A program made the position numbers and the translations under genes. A DNA stretch of 64,000 nt from Gamarada debralockiae (taxonomy: Eukaryota; Ascomycota; Leotiomycetes; Helotiales; Hyphodiscaceae). This document shows, piece by piece, positions 10,977-22,322 of the stretch (position 1 is its first letter; each line of letters starts with the position of its first letter). The stretch lies in the NCBI GenBank assembly GCA_002803225.1, contig NXFV01001736.1:1-64000 (forward strand), given 5' to 3'. Below the pieces are notes generated by a model, which worked only from the letters and a program-made list of their open reading frames with translations, did no database searches and was not told the origin of the DNA.

Positions 10977-13900
10977 ATGGCGAGCTCTCAGCCTTTCATA
11001 TCACCTATTGCTTCGCGAACGAAGACATGCGTGGACTTGTTCGAGCGGCTGAACGAGTCTTCACTCCAGCCAGATGAGCAACAAACTAGCACTGTTCCAA
11101 CTACTGAAGCCGTTGACAGTCTAGGTCGGTTCAGGATCTGGGCTGGCAATATTGGAGCTTTTCAACGATTCGAATCGAAGAGCTCTCTGGACTATCGATT
11201 ACGAGACGCACGGAAAATTGCAGTTCAAATCATCGGTCTGTTGGATGATTTGGCCGAATCCCTTGAGGATGGTGTGTATATTCCCTTTGAATTGGCTCAA
11301 GTAAAGTTGTCATATTGATTGCATCAGCCTGTTCAATCGTCTCGAACAAGAGGGCGAATCGAACCGGGTCCGCATGGCAGAGCGACGTGGAGGGCGATGA
11401 AGGGGCTGACGATGGGGAAGAGCTTTCTGAGCTCAATGAAATTTTCAGCTCTATCACAGATACCATCAACAGCCTCTTTCGATTTTCAATTATCATACGC
11501 AACAATACGAATCGAGACAGATACGCCAAAGCAACAGCAGCGGCGCTAAGTGACCCAATCCACGATCAATTTGACATCAACCATGTCAGAGAGAAGTTTC
11601 CGGCGCTGCAGGCCAAAGGGAAAGAATGGTTGATCTGTCGACTGGGCAAAGCGATTACTCAGAGACGCCAGTATTTAAAGTATTGTCGAGAACACCACCA
11701 AAAAACTTCGACTGACTCGACGTCCGGGAATTTACAAAGCGTACGAAAGACTACAGAACTAACTCATATGCAACTAGCAACGAAAGCACACACGTTAAGT
11801 GGGATGAGTGTTCTTTCAAAACCAACAAGCACTCTTGCCCCAACACAAGCGTCAACTTTAGTATTGAACTCCTGTCAGACCATTGAAGAAGAGGTCCCGG
11901 AGGAGTCCCAATCTCAAACGTCGTATGCCACTTCGAATGATGAAGATACCAGTAGTAGCGTACTCCACGTCGTCCAGCTGGATGATGTCTCGAAGGGACT
12001 CAATAATTTCGAATGCCCCTATTGCTGGCAAATCCAAGCATGCACAACACAGCGAGCGTGGAAGTAAGCCTTTCATCACCAATGAACATCTCATTTTCAG
12101 AGCTAACACGGCTATGTAGGAAACATGTTCTGTCGGATCTCAAGTCATATGTTTGCACCTTCGAAAATTGTGACCTGAAGCTCTTCAGTGATCGCCATAC
12201 TTGGTTTTCGCATGAGCTCAAAGATCATCGACGAGAATGGCTCTGTCATTTTTGCACACGTCAGCCATTTGAGTCAATCGCCAAATACCAAGATCATTTG
12301 AACAACCAGCATCCCCAATCGTTCACCCAAGACCAGTTGCCAGCACTTCTGGAGATAAGCCAAAGATCCGTTGCTAAAGTATCCCCTTCGGATTGTCCCT
12401 TCTGCGATGATTGGGAACAACGATTGAGATCAATCAATCCCCATATCCCCTTATCGGATACTCTAGTCGTCACGCAAGTCCAGTTTAAGCACCACGTAGG
12501 ATCTCATATGGAGCAACTCGCATTATTTGCAATTCCTCGTGGCTATACTGAGGTAGGAGACGCGGACTCCGGAAATGCTGCTCCGGGATCAGACTTAGAC
12601 TTACCATCTTCCCATGGCGACAACATCATTTCGACTTCTCTGGAAGCTGAACAGCTGCGGCTTTGTAAGTATATAGTGAGAATGATGATGGACGAGGATC
12701 CAATAGCTGAACCATTTACAACGTCGGCCGGCACAGGACCGTTCGCTCATCTCAGGAGAGAAATTCCCGAGCCATCGTGTGATTTATCGAGCATATCACA
12801 AAAGCTTTCGATTGGCCAATACCTGAAACCGGAAGACGTGAAAGAAGATATCGACAAGATGTTTACTGAGTTTTATTTGAGTGCCCGTGAAGGCAGCTCT
12901 AGCTACTTGAAATTGAAGGAATTTGGGGCTCAATTTGAACGATGGTGGACTGCCAATAATCTGCCACAGTCGGCTTCAATTTTGCAGAAACGGGAGCAGT
13001 GGCTACGCTGGAGAGCTCAAGAGGTGTGCCGTCTCCACACGAGGACGATGGCTCTCCAAGAGATGGTGAAAATAGATATGAAAATCCCTCAAGAGATCAA
13101 GAAATTCTTCCATGAGGATGACGAGCTTGAGGAAGTGTACGCTTTCGTGGAATGTTATGACCTTATACAAAGTATCGACACGAGCACGGATGCCAATAAA
13201 CCAGCTGAATATCACCATGAATACCAATTCAAGCTTATCGATGAAGAATCGGGGGAGGTTTACGATCTCGCATCTGGAGGCACCATCGGAGAAAGGTTTA
13301 GAGCTAATCGAACTGTACTCATTCAGGGAGAAAGATATTCAGCGCCTGCAGACACAGAGCAAAGTCAGCGAGTGAGTGACTCTACGCAACTGGATATACT
13401 GGATAGTATTGCGGTATGTGCCAAAATTTCAGAGTAGATGAGCGTGCTAATGATCGGTGTAGGAACCAGAATTGTCAGACTCGGACGTATGCATGCGCTG
13501 CAGGAGAGCTTTCACCTTATTGAATCAGAAGTATCACTGCAGAAATTGTGGAAATGTCTTTGACCATCAATGCTCTAGCAAATTCTTACCTCTCCCTCAT
13601 TTGGGAATTCTAGAACCGGCTCGAGTCGATGATGGGTGTTATATCAAGTTGACGGGCGGACATGTTGGAAATGATGGATTGGGAGTCGATTCAGTCTCGG
13701 AGTCCGAAGAGTTGTTTTACAAGGATTTGTCGGAAGCTATCAGCGGAAGCTTGTCCGAGGAAGCAGACCTTGGAAAAGAGGAATTGGAAGCTGGAGAGTT
13801 TACGGGTAGCGAACCTGCAAGCCCCGTGTCGAACATTCCATACTGGTCGAACAAGGAGGAATATTATCCTATTCCTGCAACTTCGAAATTTGAATCCCAG

Positions 13901-15748
13901 AATAGAAAGAGATACAGTGTTACAATGGACAATGTGGATTTGAACAAGTCATCCAAAGAGAAGGATAGTATTAGACCCGTCAGACACCCAGGCACTGTTG
14001 CGGATGATTATGGCGATGATGGATATGGATATACGAATCCTAGAGATTTGGTGCAGTACGATTTGAATAATCCTTCGATGCGAAGATATCATTTGAGGAC
14101 GAACAGCGCTGGAGAGGGATCTGCTCCTGCACCAGCTAGGCCAAGCAGTGTTACAGGCTACGAAGATATTGCGAATCCGAGGACGCCCTATGATACCAGA
14201 GAGCGCAGCCCAAGCACCAGAAGAGAACGATACAAAGTTCAGGAAGAAGCGAGCAGTCAATCCTTCAAATCTGACGACGATCTCCAGGACGGCCCTGATA
14301 GAAGCGGACAGGATACCTTTACTGAGTTGGATCATGATATCGGATCGCCTGGATTTGACACGACCGGTACTATCACCCCGACTATGTTGGCCAAGCACCA
14401 CTTGCCGGAGATCCTTCTCATCCATGGTCCGCTGGCTATCCGCCACATCATTGGCTACCTCTACACTTCCGTCCCTGGCTTCTCTGGAATACCTCCCGCG
14501 AAGGCTAGACGAGTGGTGATTGCTGCTCTTGAGGGCCGTGGCAACGGAGATGAGGGAGGTGGTATAAAGGGCAATGTGAAGTTCGAGAAAGTGGGGTGGG
14601 GACGATGGGACGCGAGATTGAAGGGACACCCGGCTAGGGATAGCAGAGGCACTCAAGCATCATTACAGGAGCACCCCCAGACACCACCATTTGCTCCCAG
14701 GCTCCCTGATGCTGCTACACCGGAACCTTTACAGAGGCAACGAATAGAGAATGATGGGTTAGTACACGATGTCGCCGGGAATCGCCTTTCCATACCTAGA
14801 AGACCCTCGGAGGAGTATTCAAACATATTTTTGGAGGGAAGGCTACCGTGCCAAGATGAGCTACCACTCCAGATGCAGCGGTCTGGTTCTGACGAAGACA
14901 AGAAATTACGTTTTACATCAGCAGTGCCCGTCGAGTTTGCACCTCTCACTGAGAACGATTGGGTTGCGTCAATTAAAAAGTCACTTGGCTCTGACCAAGC
15001 CCCAGTTGGGCAACCGCAGATTGATCTCACTGGGTTGTCTAGTACTGATTCTTCGCCGATGCTTGCTCCAAATCTTATTGAGAGTAGTATCTGCAGGGAG
15101 GATGTCGATGAGAAGCCGCTGGTCAAGAAGAACATTCTGCGATCGCCATGTGAGAAGTTTCCCGAAGACCCAAGCGCTATTCGCGAAGGAGTCGCTCCGC
15201 TCAAAGACGTGAAGAAAAATGGTGTTCCCCCCGATGCGCGATGGACGAAAATATCTCGCAAGTTAGTGAATCCAGAAGCCCTGGAAGCAGGAAAGGAGCG
15301 CTTTGAGGCCCGCGAAGATTTTGTAGTTGTGTTAAGGGTACTAAGTAAGGATGAGATACAAGGTTACGCCGAAGTTACACGGCAAATTCGAGGTAAGGGG
15401 TTCTCGCACAGGCAAAGGGAGGCTTTTGTTGATTTATCACTAACTGCATCCGCAGATGCGAGAGAAGAACTAGAGAGTCAAGAGCGCCGTCAAATACGAC
15501 GAGAAGGTCGCGACGAGCGGCTGAAGCGATATGAGAGGATACTTACTGCGAGAGATAGGAACATCCTATCGAAGAGCGAATATACGGATGGTTCTGCCTC
15601 TCCAACTGCTCAAACTAATCTAACCGAGCCGGTTCCTACGGATCCCTCGAAGTCTCCCCAGTCGAGCACTATTGGAGAGTGGGCTTCAGAGACGCCAGGC
15701 GCAGAGCAACCACCGCCTCCCCCCCCAGTCGACCCAAATAAAGAGTAG
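10977..15748 (+). CDS. Composite protein: acuF-type zinc fingers, FYVE finger, STB3 (Sin3-binding) domain, DUF8035
   Basis: Four exons (10977-11271, 11328-12063, 12120-13413, 13463-15748) encode 1536 residues, and every junction keeps frame. The last intron is textbook: GTATGT, a TGCTAATG branch site and GTAG. Residues 1-440 are the fungal acuF-like module, with [30 protein letters not shown]2H2-like pairs (ECPYCW, CHFC, CPFC) and [22 protein letters not shown]-like finger closely resembling fungal Vps27 spans 785-840 ([19 protein letters not shown]). Residues 1079-1165 match STB3 ([20 protein letters not shown] and [12 protein letters not shown]). Residues 1366-1428 match DUF8035 ([31 protein letters not shown]). 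FYVE, STB3 and DUF8035 share one uninterrupted exon, so their fusion is directly visible; only the link to the acuF part depends on the predicted intron. Role unknown; possibly a regulator joining membrane and chromatin modules. Confidence 0.8.
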
Positions 15749-16310
15749 CTAGAGTGGCTCGAATATCTTGATATGCGTGGGCAGATTCCATGATTGTCTT
15801 GAGAGTGCTCAGAAGGAATAAGGTGCAAAGGTATACCGAAGTCACGTAACGGATTCTGAAGTAAGAAGCTCTTCGATAAAGATATGGGGCATCCTACTAA
15901 CTAGTGGATAATTCTAGCCACGAGAAAAGCTTGAGGGGCGCAGGTGGGATAGTTGTGAGTGCGATACTCGGGAGAGAAAGTTTCATTAGGAGATCGCTGC
16001 TTGTTGTGAGCGCAAGATTTGTGAGGAGGCTGATACCATTGATCATCACTCAAACCGATCATGAATTGAAACTCAGCATCTCGATCTATGATACTATTTC
16101 ATACGATGATACGCAGGATCATATTTCCTTGTGTAACTGCATCAACAAATGCCTCTATGACATCTAAGGTCATCTATCCAAAACCCTACACAACCACGTC
16201 ATATATACAAACAATCGATACATGCAAATACGTCTCCCGATGTGCCGTGCCATAATTTTCCAATCCCGATCTCTCCATCCCATACCCTGTGGTCTACCCA
16301 ATATATCCAT
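15749..16310. other. Convergent intergenic region
   Basis: The 3' flanks of the composite zinc-finger gene and the UBP16-like gene meet here. No coding or structured feature could be supported. Confidence 0.5.
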
Positions 16311-18326
16311 CTATCCCTCTTCCTCCCTCGGTTCAAGTTCATAAAACAACATGTAAACCTCCTTCTGCATACCCAACACATCGCCCGTCTTACACTCCTT
16401 AATCTTCTCATCGCTGATTCTCCACCATCTATTACTTGGATTCCGTTTCCGCTTGCTCATAGATGTCCGGCTTGTATCCTTGGTGGCAGAGGTCTTCATC
16501 TCTGAGGATGATGTTGGAGATGAGGTTGTAGGTGATGAGCGTTGTAATGAGGTTGGGGCCTTTGATAACGTGGATTTTGCGGATCGTGCGATGGAGCGGA
16601 GACTGCTGGTCTCTGGATCTCGCGGTGCGGATGTTGGGCCTGGGGCTTTGGCCGTTTTTGCGCTGGCTGCGGATGCTGATCTTGAGGATGAGATCGAAGG
16701 AACGTTTCCGTTTTGAGCGAATTCTCCTGACGGTCTACCGTTTGTGTAAGGTAGTGATGAGGACGAGGCGGCTGACATTGGAGATAGGAGTTCTGGTGTG
16801 GAGGAAAGAGTGCTTGTTTCTAGATTTGTGTCTTCCGCCCTTCTTACTGCCGATATCTGAGGCGTTGATATTTGAGAAGGAATTGGTGTTGTTGGTTTAC
16901 TGTAAACGCCGGATATCTGGAAGGGATTTTGTGTAGCAAAAGGAGGATAGACATTTTGTCGCCTGAAAGATTCGTAGTGTCCTGAATGATGGCTGCCTTT
17001 GTGGCAGACTACACTTAGAAGCTTATACGTCCTTTGATTAAGCAGTCCTCCAAGAGGCAAACGTTCTGGAAACGAAACCTTTGCCGAGTTCTTCATAGTC
17101 GATCTTCCAATATCGAAGATAGATCTCGAAAGGTGGATTGCCATGACTTTCGGAAACTTCGTGATTCGAATATGCTTGGCAATCTTCCGCTTTGGGGCGA
17201 ACTTTGTATCTGGTAACTCCACATCCTTGATATCTTCTTCCGGATTGGTTTCAATAACCTGCTGAAGCCTGTCGATTTGTGCTTGAGTCTTCAATTTAAA
17301 TTTATCCGAAGTTGATCTCGACAATTCTTGCTGAAGCCATTCGAGAGCATGAACCAGGCGACACTTTTCGCACTTGAAATCCTCGATGTACTCAGTCTTG
17401 AACATCTGGTCGAAGCAAGAGCTCAAGCTTGTAGAGCTGACTTGGGGTACGCTTAGGGTCAGGGAGCAGAACGTAGTTTGCGTTGCGTTAGGCTTAAATC
17501 CACAAGTTAGGCACTCGATTTGCGACTCCGATCCACCTTCCAGCGGAAAGCCATCTTCCTCGTCGTACCCTAGAATCCGTTCCTCTCGTCCTCTCTGATC
17601 TTTCTTTGAGACCGTGCCCTTATCGTCTATTGTCGAAGGTGCGGGTGTTGCAATCTTGGGAGTTGGTTGAGATGTTCCGCCCTCTTCCAAAGCCAACTGA
17701 TTCAGCCGCTGATCTACAGATTCCTCATCTAGCGGATGATTTATTGCTTCACTACTAAGGTTCATCCTCGCATGATTCCTAGCCCGGTGACCTGCATGAT
17801 ACTCGTCGCAAAGCCTCTCTGCTACAACCTGTAAGAACTCCTGTGCATCTTGTTGTTGCCGACTGATTCGCTGCTTGAAAGCCTGCTCCAAGACCCCGAC
17901 AAATCCAGCTGCAGATATCGTCTTCTTGTACAACGGTCTCTCGTTCAGCGCATCCAAAATATCCTTCAATCCCTTTGTAACCATTCCAGATTGAAGTCCT
18001 TCGATCTTCCATGCTGGTAGGTTCTTCCGCGCCGGATCCTCCACAAGATGTGCGTATACTCCGGGACCATCCAATCTCCTCCTATGAGTCTCTCGTATGA
18101 GGTATATCCGTAGATCTCCCAATCCCGCTAGCGCTTGGAGGACTGAGTTTATGAAGCAGTCGTTCGCAGGATTTGAAAGTCCAACCACGCCTTTTTTCCG
18201 TGTGCTAGCAGAACTGGCGGCATCTCCATCGATAAAGAACGTAGGACCAAAGACGTAGACCAAAGTGATTGCAGCAAGTGAAGCTCCGGCCGCATAGGTA
18301 GCAATGGTAAGCGGCTTCTCAGGCAT
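16311..18326 (-). CDS. Ubiquitin carboxyl-terminal hydrolase, UBP16-like, membrane anchored
   Basis: This is a single exon of 671 residues. The first true in-frame ATG is at 18326 (MPEKPLTIATYAAG); the frame stays open upstream without another ATG. A hydrophobic segment at about 9-31 (ASLAAITLVYVFGPTFFI) would anchor the protein, as in yeast Ubp16 of the mitochondrial outer membrane. The catalytic cysteine box GLSNPANDCFINSVLQAL puts the nucleophile at about Cys57. The histidine box is HKGSHHSGHYESF near residue 445. A C-x2-C pair (CLTCGFK ... CEKCRL) lies between and may bind zinc. A large Ser/Pro-rich insertion precedes the terminal WWRISDEKIKEC ... YMLFYEL strand that completes the USP fold. 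Divergent from the bL9m gene, another mitochondrial protein. Confidence 0.9.
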   Translation of the reverse strand: MPEKPLTIATYAAGASLAAITLVYVFGPTFFIDGDAASSASTRKKGVVGLSNPANDCFINSVLQALAGLGDLRIYLIRETHRRRLDGPGVYAHLVEDPARKNLPAWKIEGLQSGMVTKGLKDILDALNERPLYKKTISAAGFVGVLEQAFKQRISRQQQDAQEFLQVVAERLCDEYHAGHRARNHARMNLSSEAINHPLDEESVDQRLNQLALEEGGTSQPTPKIATPAPSTIDDKGTVSKKDQRGREERILGYDEEDGFPLEGGSESQIECLTCGFKPNATQTTFCSLTLSVPQVSSTSLSSCFDQMFKTEYIEDFKCEKCRLVHALEWLQQELSRSTSDKFKLKTQAQIDRLQQVIETNPEEDIKDVELPDTKFAPKRKIAKHIRITKFPKVMAIHLSRSIFDIGRSTMKNSAKVSFPERLPLGGLLNQRTYKLLSVVCHKGSHHSGHYESFRRQNVYPPFATQNPFQISGVYSKPTTPIPSQISTPQISAVRRAEDTNLETSTLSSTPELLSPMSAASSSSLPYTNGRPSGEFAQNGNVPSISSSRSASAASAKTAKAPGPTSAPRDPETSSLRSIARSAKSTLSKAPTSLQRSSPTTSSPTSSSEMKTSATKDTSRTSMSKRKRNPSNRWWRISDEKIKECKTGDVLGMQKEVYMLFYELEPREEEG

Positions 18327-18855
18327 ATTGAGGCTCTCGGAATCGTAGGAAAAGGCGGTGGGGTCGGAATCCTTCAACTGAGCCCTTCCATCACATTCAT
18401 CGACGAATACCACAGTCTCCGATGGTCGTATTTCGTGTTCTGATTTCGATTGCGCGGTGGGTAAGCTTCTTCAAGGATCTCTGTTGAAGGACCTTCGGCT
18501 CTTCACAAGGAAAGGTGGGATGGGTAATTATGCAAGTAAGATGAAAATGAGCGACTATCCTACTCCAGAAAAGGGGGGTTTAGGCAAATATCCAATGCCA
18601 CTGTTTGGAGAACTAGTGCAAACAGGGGTTTGACTGCTGAACGTTTGTGAAAAAGGTGGATTAGACATGTCAAACAGTGGATTTCTGTAATCTACAATCG
18701 TCGGGACCTCGGAAAGTCGGACATTGTTCTGCCGATCAGGGCTGGTGTCGATCAATCCAGGGGTGTACATGAAGACAGTTTAGTAATAATTTCAACCTTT
18801 TAACTTCTTGTTACATCTTACGACCCAACGCGACTGTTCAACGTCAACGCCCGCA
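18327..18855. promoter_or_regulatory. Bidirectional promoter between UBP16-like and bL9m genes
   Basis: 529 bp separate the two start codons. The spacer contains no credible ORF. Both flanking products are probably mitochondrial, so shared control would make sense, but no binding site was identified. Confidence 0.45.
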
Positions 18856-19882
18856 ATGGCTTCGCCGCTGGTGTCTAGAGCTCCGCAATGCTTGTTGTGC
18901 ATTCGTCGTATGTCAGCCTTAGGGGAGTCTCTTCCATTACCAGCTGGCCAGCAGATTAGAGGCAAGAAGAAGGTTGCCAAAGCGACCACTATCAACGTAA
19001 AGCTGCGGGCAAACATTGCAGGCTTTGGAAGAAAAGGTTTGTAGAATGCCATATTTAGAGTATAGTAATCTGGTGTGACGATCCTAACCTGAGCAACAGG
19101 TTCGATAGTACCAGTGCCACCAGGAGTGATGCGAAATACTTGGTTTCCCCGGAAAATGGCTGAATACCAGACACTTGCGCAATTGAAGGAGCTTGGGGAT
19201 GTGGTCATTGAACGAGATTCAACCTTTGGAAGCCCCCAAGAGAAAGAGAGGATTGCAAGAGAGAAGAAAGAGGCAGAGAAAAGAGAGGCGCGGAGGAAGA
19301 AGGCGGCTCTCAAGGCTCAGGAGACTCTGGAGATACCTGCAGCATCAATTGAACGTGCAGCGCCCATGGAACCTGAAGCACCTATTGAACCCGAAATACT
19401 AAGTGTAAGATCATACCAACCCTCTTTTTGATGTATAAGAAATATGCTGAGCTTTCCAATAGCCCGAGCAAGCAGCCACCATCTTGGCAAGACTACTTCC
19501 AGCAAACATCGAATTCTATCGAACGCCTATACCAGCACCGCCGCCTGCCAAGAAACTTTCTCCATCCTTAGCTGCCACTTCTGCATTATCTGCGGCAGCA
19601 TCGGCAGCAGCATCTGAAAGCGCGAAGCGGGAGCCTCAGAAGCCAACGAAGACAGGCATCTACGGCTCAGTATCGACCGCAGACATTGCAGCGAACCTGA
19701 AGGCTATATTATGGGAGGATATGGAAGGAGCACGTGTTGTCCTCTCACCTGAAGACATCTCGTTTGCGGAACAATTGGAGGACAAGGATCGTGTTAAACA
19801 CTTGGGCACATTTGCGATCGATATCAGGCTTGGCCCTTCTGAGAATGTCCGGAGAACGATCACGGTCAGGGCGCAGAATTAA
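18856..19882 (+). CDS. Mitochondrial large-subunit ribosomal protein bL9m
   Basis: Three exons (18856-19036, 19100-19404, 19463-19882) encode 301 residues with consistent phases. The N-terminus (MASPLVSRAPQCLLCIRRMS) is basic and free of acidic residues, fitting a mitochondrial presequence. The bL9 N-domain follows, reading KVAKATTINVKLRANIAGFG, then VPPGVMRNTWFPRKMAEY, where the family has a Gly-rich loop and an asparagine- and arginine-containing RNA-binding surface. A long Lys/Glu/Arg/Ala-rich helix links to a fungal-specific C-terminal extension including the Ala-rich stretch SLAATSALSAAASAAAS. The protein is part of the L1-stalk base of the mitochondrial ribosome by homology (yeast Mrpl50). 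Assignment is by motif memory, but length, targeting and order all agree. Confidence 0.85.
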
Positions 19883-21026
19883 GCTCCATACAGATGAAGG
19901 AAGTGTACGAATACCTAGCTCTGTCGATGTAATATCACGAATTGTTCCATTTTTGGTTTGGATTTGTTCGGACGTGATCCCGGATGCTAGAACACTTAGT
20001 TCACTAGTAAGTGTTATGTCATAAATGAGGCTGACACATAGATGTTCAAGGCTTTTGGCCAGAGGAGAGTCCACGATTTTCCATGAGCTATGGATGCTTC
20101 CCCTTTTGTCACTCCTATTTGGAGCAAGCGATATATATTTTCCACCAGTGAAGGTACCGGGTACATTTCTGGGTTTCCCCGGACTTTTCCGAGCTTTACA
20201 TATTCCAGTATATTCACGATGTTTATGGCCTCTGATTTGAACTCCTGTGGATGTTTTACGGCGTATGGGAGAATGGAGTGTACTGAATTTTAATCTGACG
20301 GTTGAAAAAGGCAGAGTAGAGATCAGAAAATAGCAGGAGCCGAAAGACGGAGAGACCAGAGAAGGATATTTGGCTTGAATCTCCCTCAATGACAGCAGTG
20401 ATCTATTGCCTAGTAGGTTCAGTTGACTACGAGTTGAAAATTCAGTCAAGAAAAAGGAATCCCAACAACTCCCCGGCATCGGCCATGGGGGGATTGGGTG
20501 ACACATTTGAATCTGATTCTGAAGAAGCTGATCTCGTTCATGAGGGATATCATCCCGCCCATAACATTGGTTTTAATAATGGTATTGAAACCATTGGAAA
20601 TTGGCCTCGGTTGAATCTTTACCTGAAAAGAACACATGGACCGCAGACTCACGATGAAAGGATATCCCGGTTTTCGCCTTACCGTCGGGTTTCGTCATTG
20701 GTTCCCCACCAAAGGAGCGATCTCTCTAGAATTCTTCATACCTCATACCTTTCCTCCCTACGACCGAACTTTCTTACAACTTCATCACAATTTTGTGAAG
20801 ATATACCTTGAATTGTAAGTAAAGACCAATACCCTCAACATGTTTCTTCCTTCGGTTCTGAGCATGCCCGCACCATCTTCGGGAATCCCACCCCCACCAC
20901 TAGCGTCGATCAAAGCTATCGGTCCTACAAAAACAACTGAAAAATCCTCAACTCTCAACACAAAACTGACAACTTTCAAAAACACTAGCAGATTCTCTCC
21001 TCAGCTTACGACCGTAAATCGCAACC
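19883..21026. promoter_or_regulatory. Upstream region of the aldolase gene
   Basis: This 1.1-kb spacer contains the aldolase promoter and leader. A GTAAGT donor near 20817 and a CTCAG acceptor near 21003 could define a 5' UTR intron, common in highly expressed fungal glycolytic genes, but this is only a suggestion. The 140-codon plus-strand frame at 20389-20811 is unrecognised and not called. Confidence 0.4.
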
Positions 21027-22322
21027 ATGGGTGCCAAGGACATACTCAGCCGCAAGTCCGGCGTCATCGTTGGGGATGATGTTCTGTCCCTTTTTCAGTT
21101 TGCAAAGGAGCACAACTTCGCGATCCCCGCCATTGTAAGTCTCCGAAACCCACCAATTGAGCCTCTAGATGAAAATCTAATTGTTTACAGAACGTCACCT
21201 CCTCTTCCACCGTCGTTGCTGCTCTCGAGGCCGCTCGCGACAACAACTCTCCCATCATCCTCCAGATGTCCCAGGGTGGCGCTGCATACTTCGCCGGGAA
21301 GGTATATACATATGAGTTTCTGAAGTCAATTGGAGGTTCTGACATATAAAAAACAGGGTGTTGCCAACGGCAAGCAGGAGGCTTCTATCGCTGGTGGTAT
21401 TGCTGGCGCCCAGTACATTCGATCCGTCGCTCCCGTCTACGGCATTCCCGTTGTCCTCCACACCGACCACTGCGCCAAGAAGCTACTCCCATGGTTGGAT
21501 GGCCTTCTCGACGCTGATGAGGCGTACTTCAAGGAGCACGGCGAGCCTCTCTTCTCCTCCCACATGATCGACTTGTCTGAGGAGGAGGTCGACTTCAATA
21601 TTCAGACCACTGCCAAGTACCTCAAGCGTGCTGCTCCAATGAAGCAATGGCTTGAGATGGTAAGTTTTCAGAGTCGTCCATGTTGGAAAATGCGCTAAAG
21701 TAAGTTTTCCAGGAAATCGGTATCACTGGTGGTGAGGAGGATGGTGTCAATAACGAGGATGTCGACAACAACTCCCTCTACACCCAACCCGAGGACATCC
21801 TTGCCATCTACAAGGCTCTCTCCCCAATTTCGCCATACTTCTCCATCGCTGCCGGATTCGGTAACGTTCACGGAGTCTACAAGCCCGGTAATGTCAAGCT
21901 CCACCCCGAACTTCTCGGTAAGCACCAGAAGTATGTCAAGGATGCCATTGGAGCAAAGGAGGACAAGCCAGTCTTCTTGGTCTTCCACGGAGGATCTGGA
22001 TCTTCGAAAAAGGAGTACTTGGATGCCATTGGATATGGTGTCGTCAAGGTCAACCTCGATACCGATTTGCAGTACGCTTACCTCGCCGGTATCCGAGACT
22101 ATATCCTCAACAAGAAGGATTATCTCATGAAGCAGGTTGGTAACCCAGATGGTGAGGATAAGCCAAACAAGAAGTAAGTTACTCTCATAGCCCTCATTAA
22201 ACTAAGGCTAACTCCCTCATTGATATTTCGACCCGCGAGTCTGGGTCAGAGAGGGAGAGAAGACGATGTCAGCCCGTGTCGCCGAAGGCCTCAAGGACTT
22301 CAACACTGCCAACCAGCTATAA
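21027..22322 (+). CDS. fba1: Fructose-bisphosphate aldolase, class II (zinc-dependent)
   Basis: Five exons (21027-21134, 21191-21301, 21357-21659, 21713-22173, 22223-22322) encode 360 residues, the usual length for fungal class II aldolase. The enzyme splits fructose 1,6-bisphosphate into dihydroxyacetone phosphate and glyceraldehyde 3-phosphate in the cytosol. Zinc-ligand and catalytic regions are intact: VVLHTDHCAKKLLPW, FGNVHGVYKPGNVKLHPELL and VFHGGSGSSKKEYLDAIGYG with VKVNLDTDLQYA. The last intron, 22174-22222, has a normal GTAAGT donor and CTAAC branch site, but the conserved C-terminus (YFDPRVWVREGEKTM) can only be joined in frame if the intron ends TG rather than AG. A lost A in a former TTAG, a sequencing error or a true GT-TG intron would each explain this. 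Confidence 0.95.

Noticed and set aside
13463..15748. Separate gene beginning at the FYVE finger
   Set aside because: The preceding 49-nt interval is a near-consensus intron with phase-0 ends, and the previous exon has no stop before its donor; a single gene is more likely, though transcript proof is lacking.
20389..20811. 140-codon plus-strand frame before the aldolase gene
   Set aside because: Unrecognised, lies in the expected promoter/leader, and has no conserved motif.
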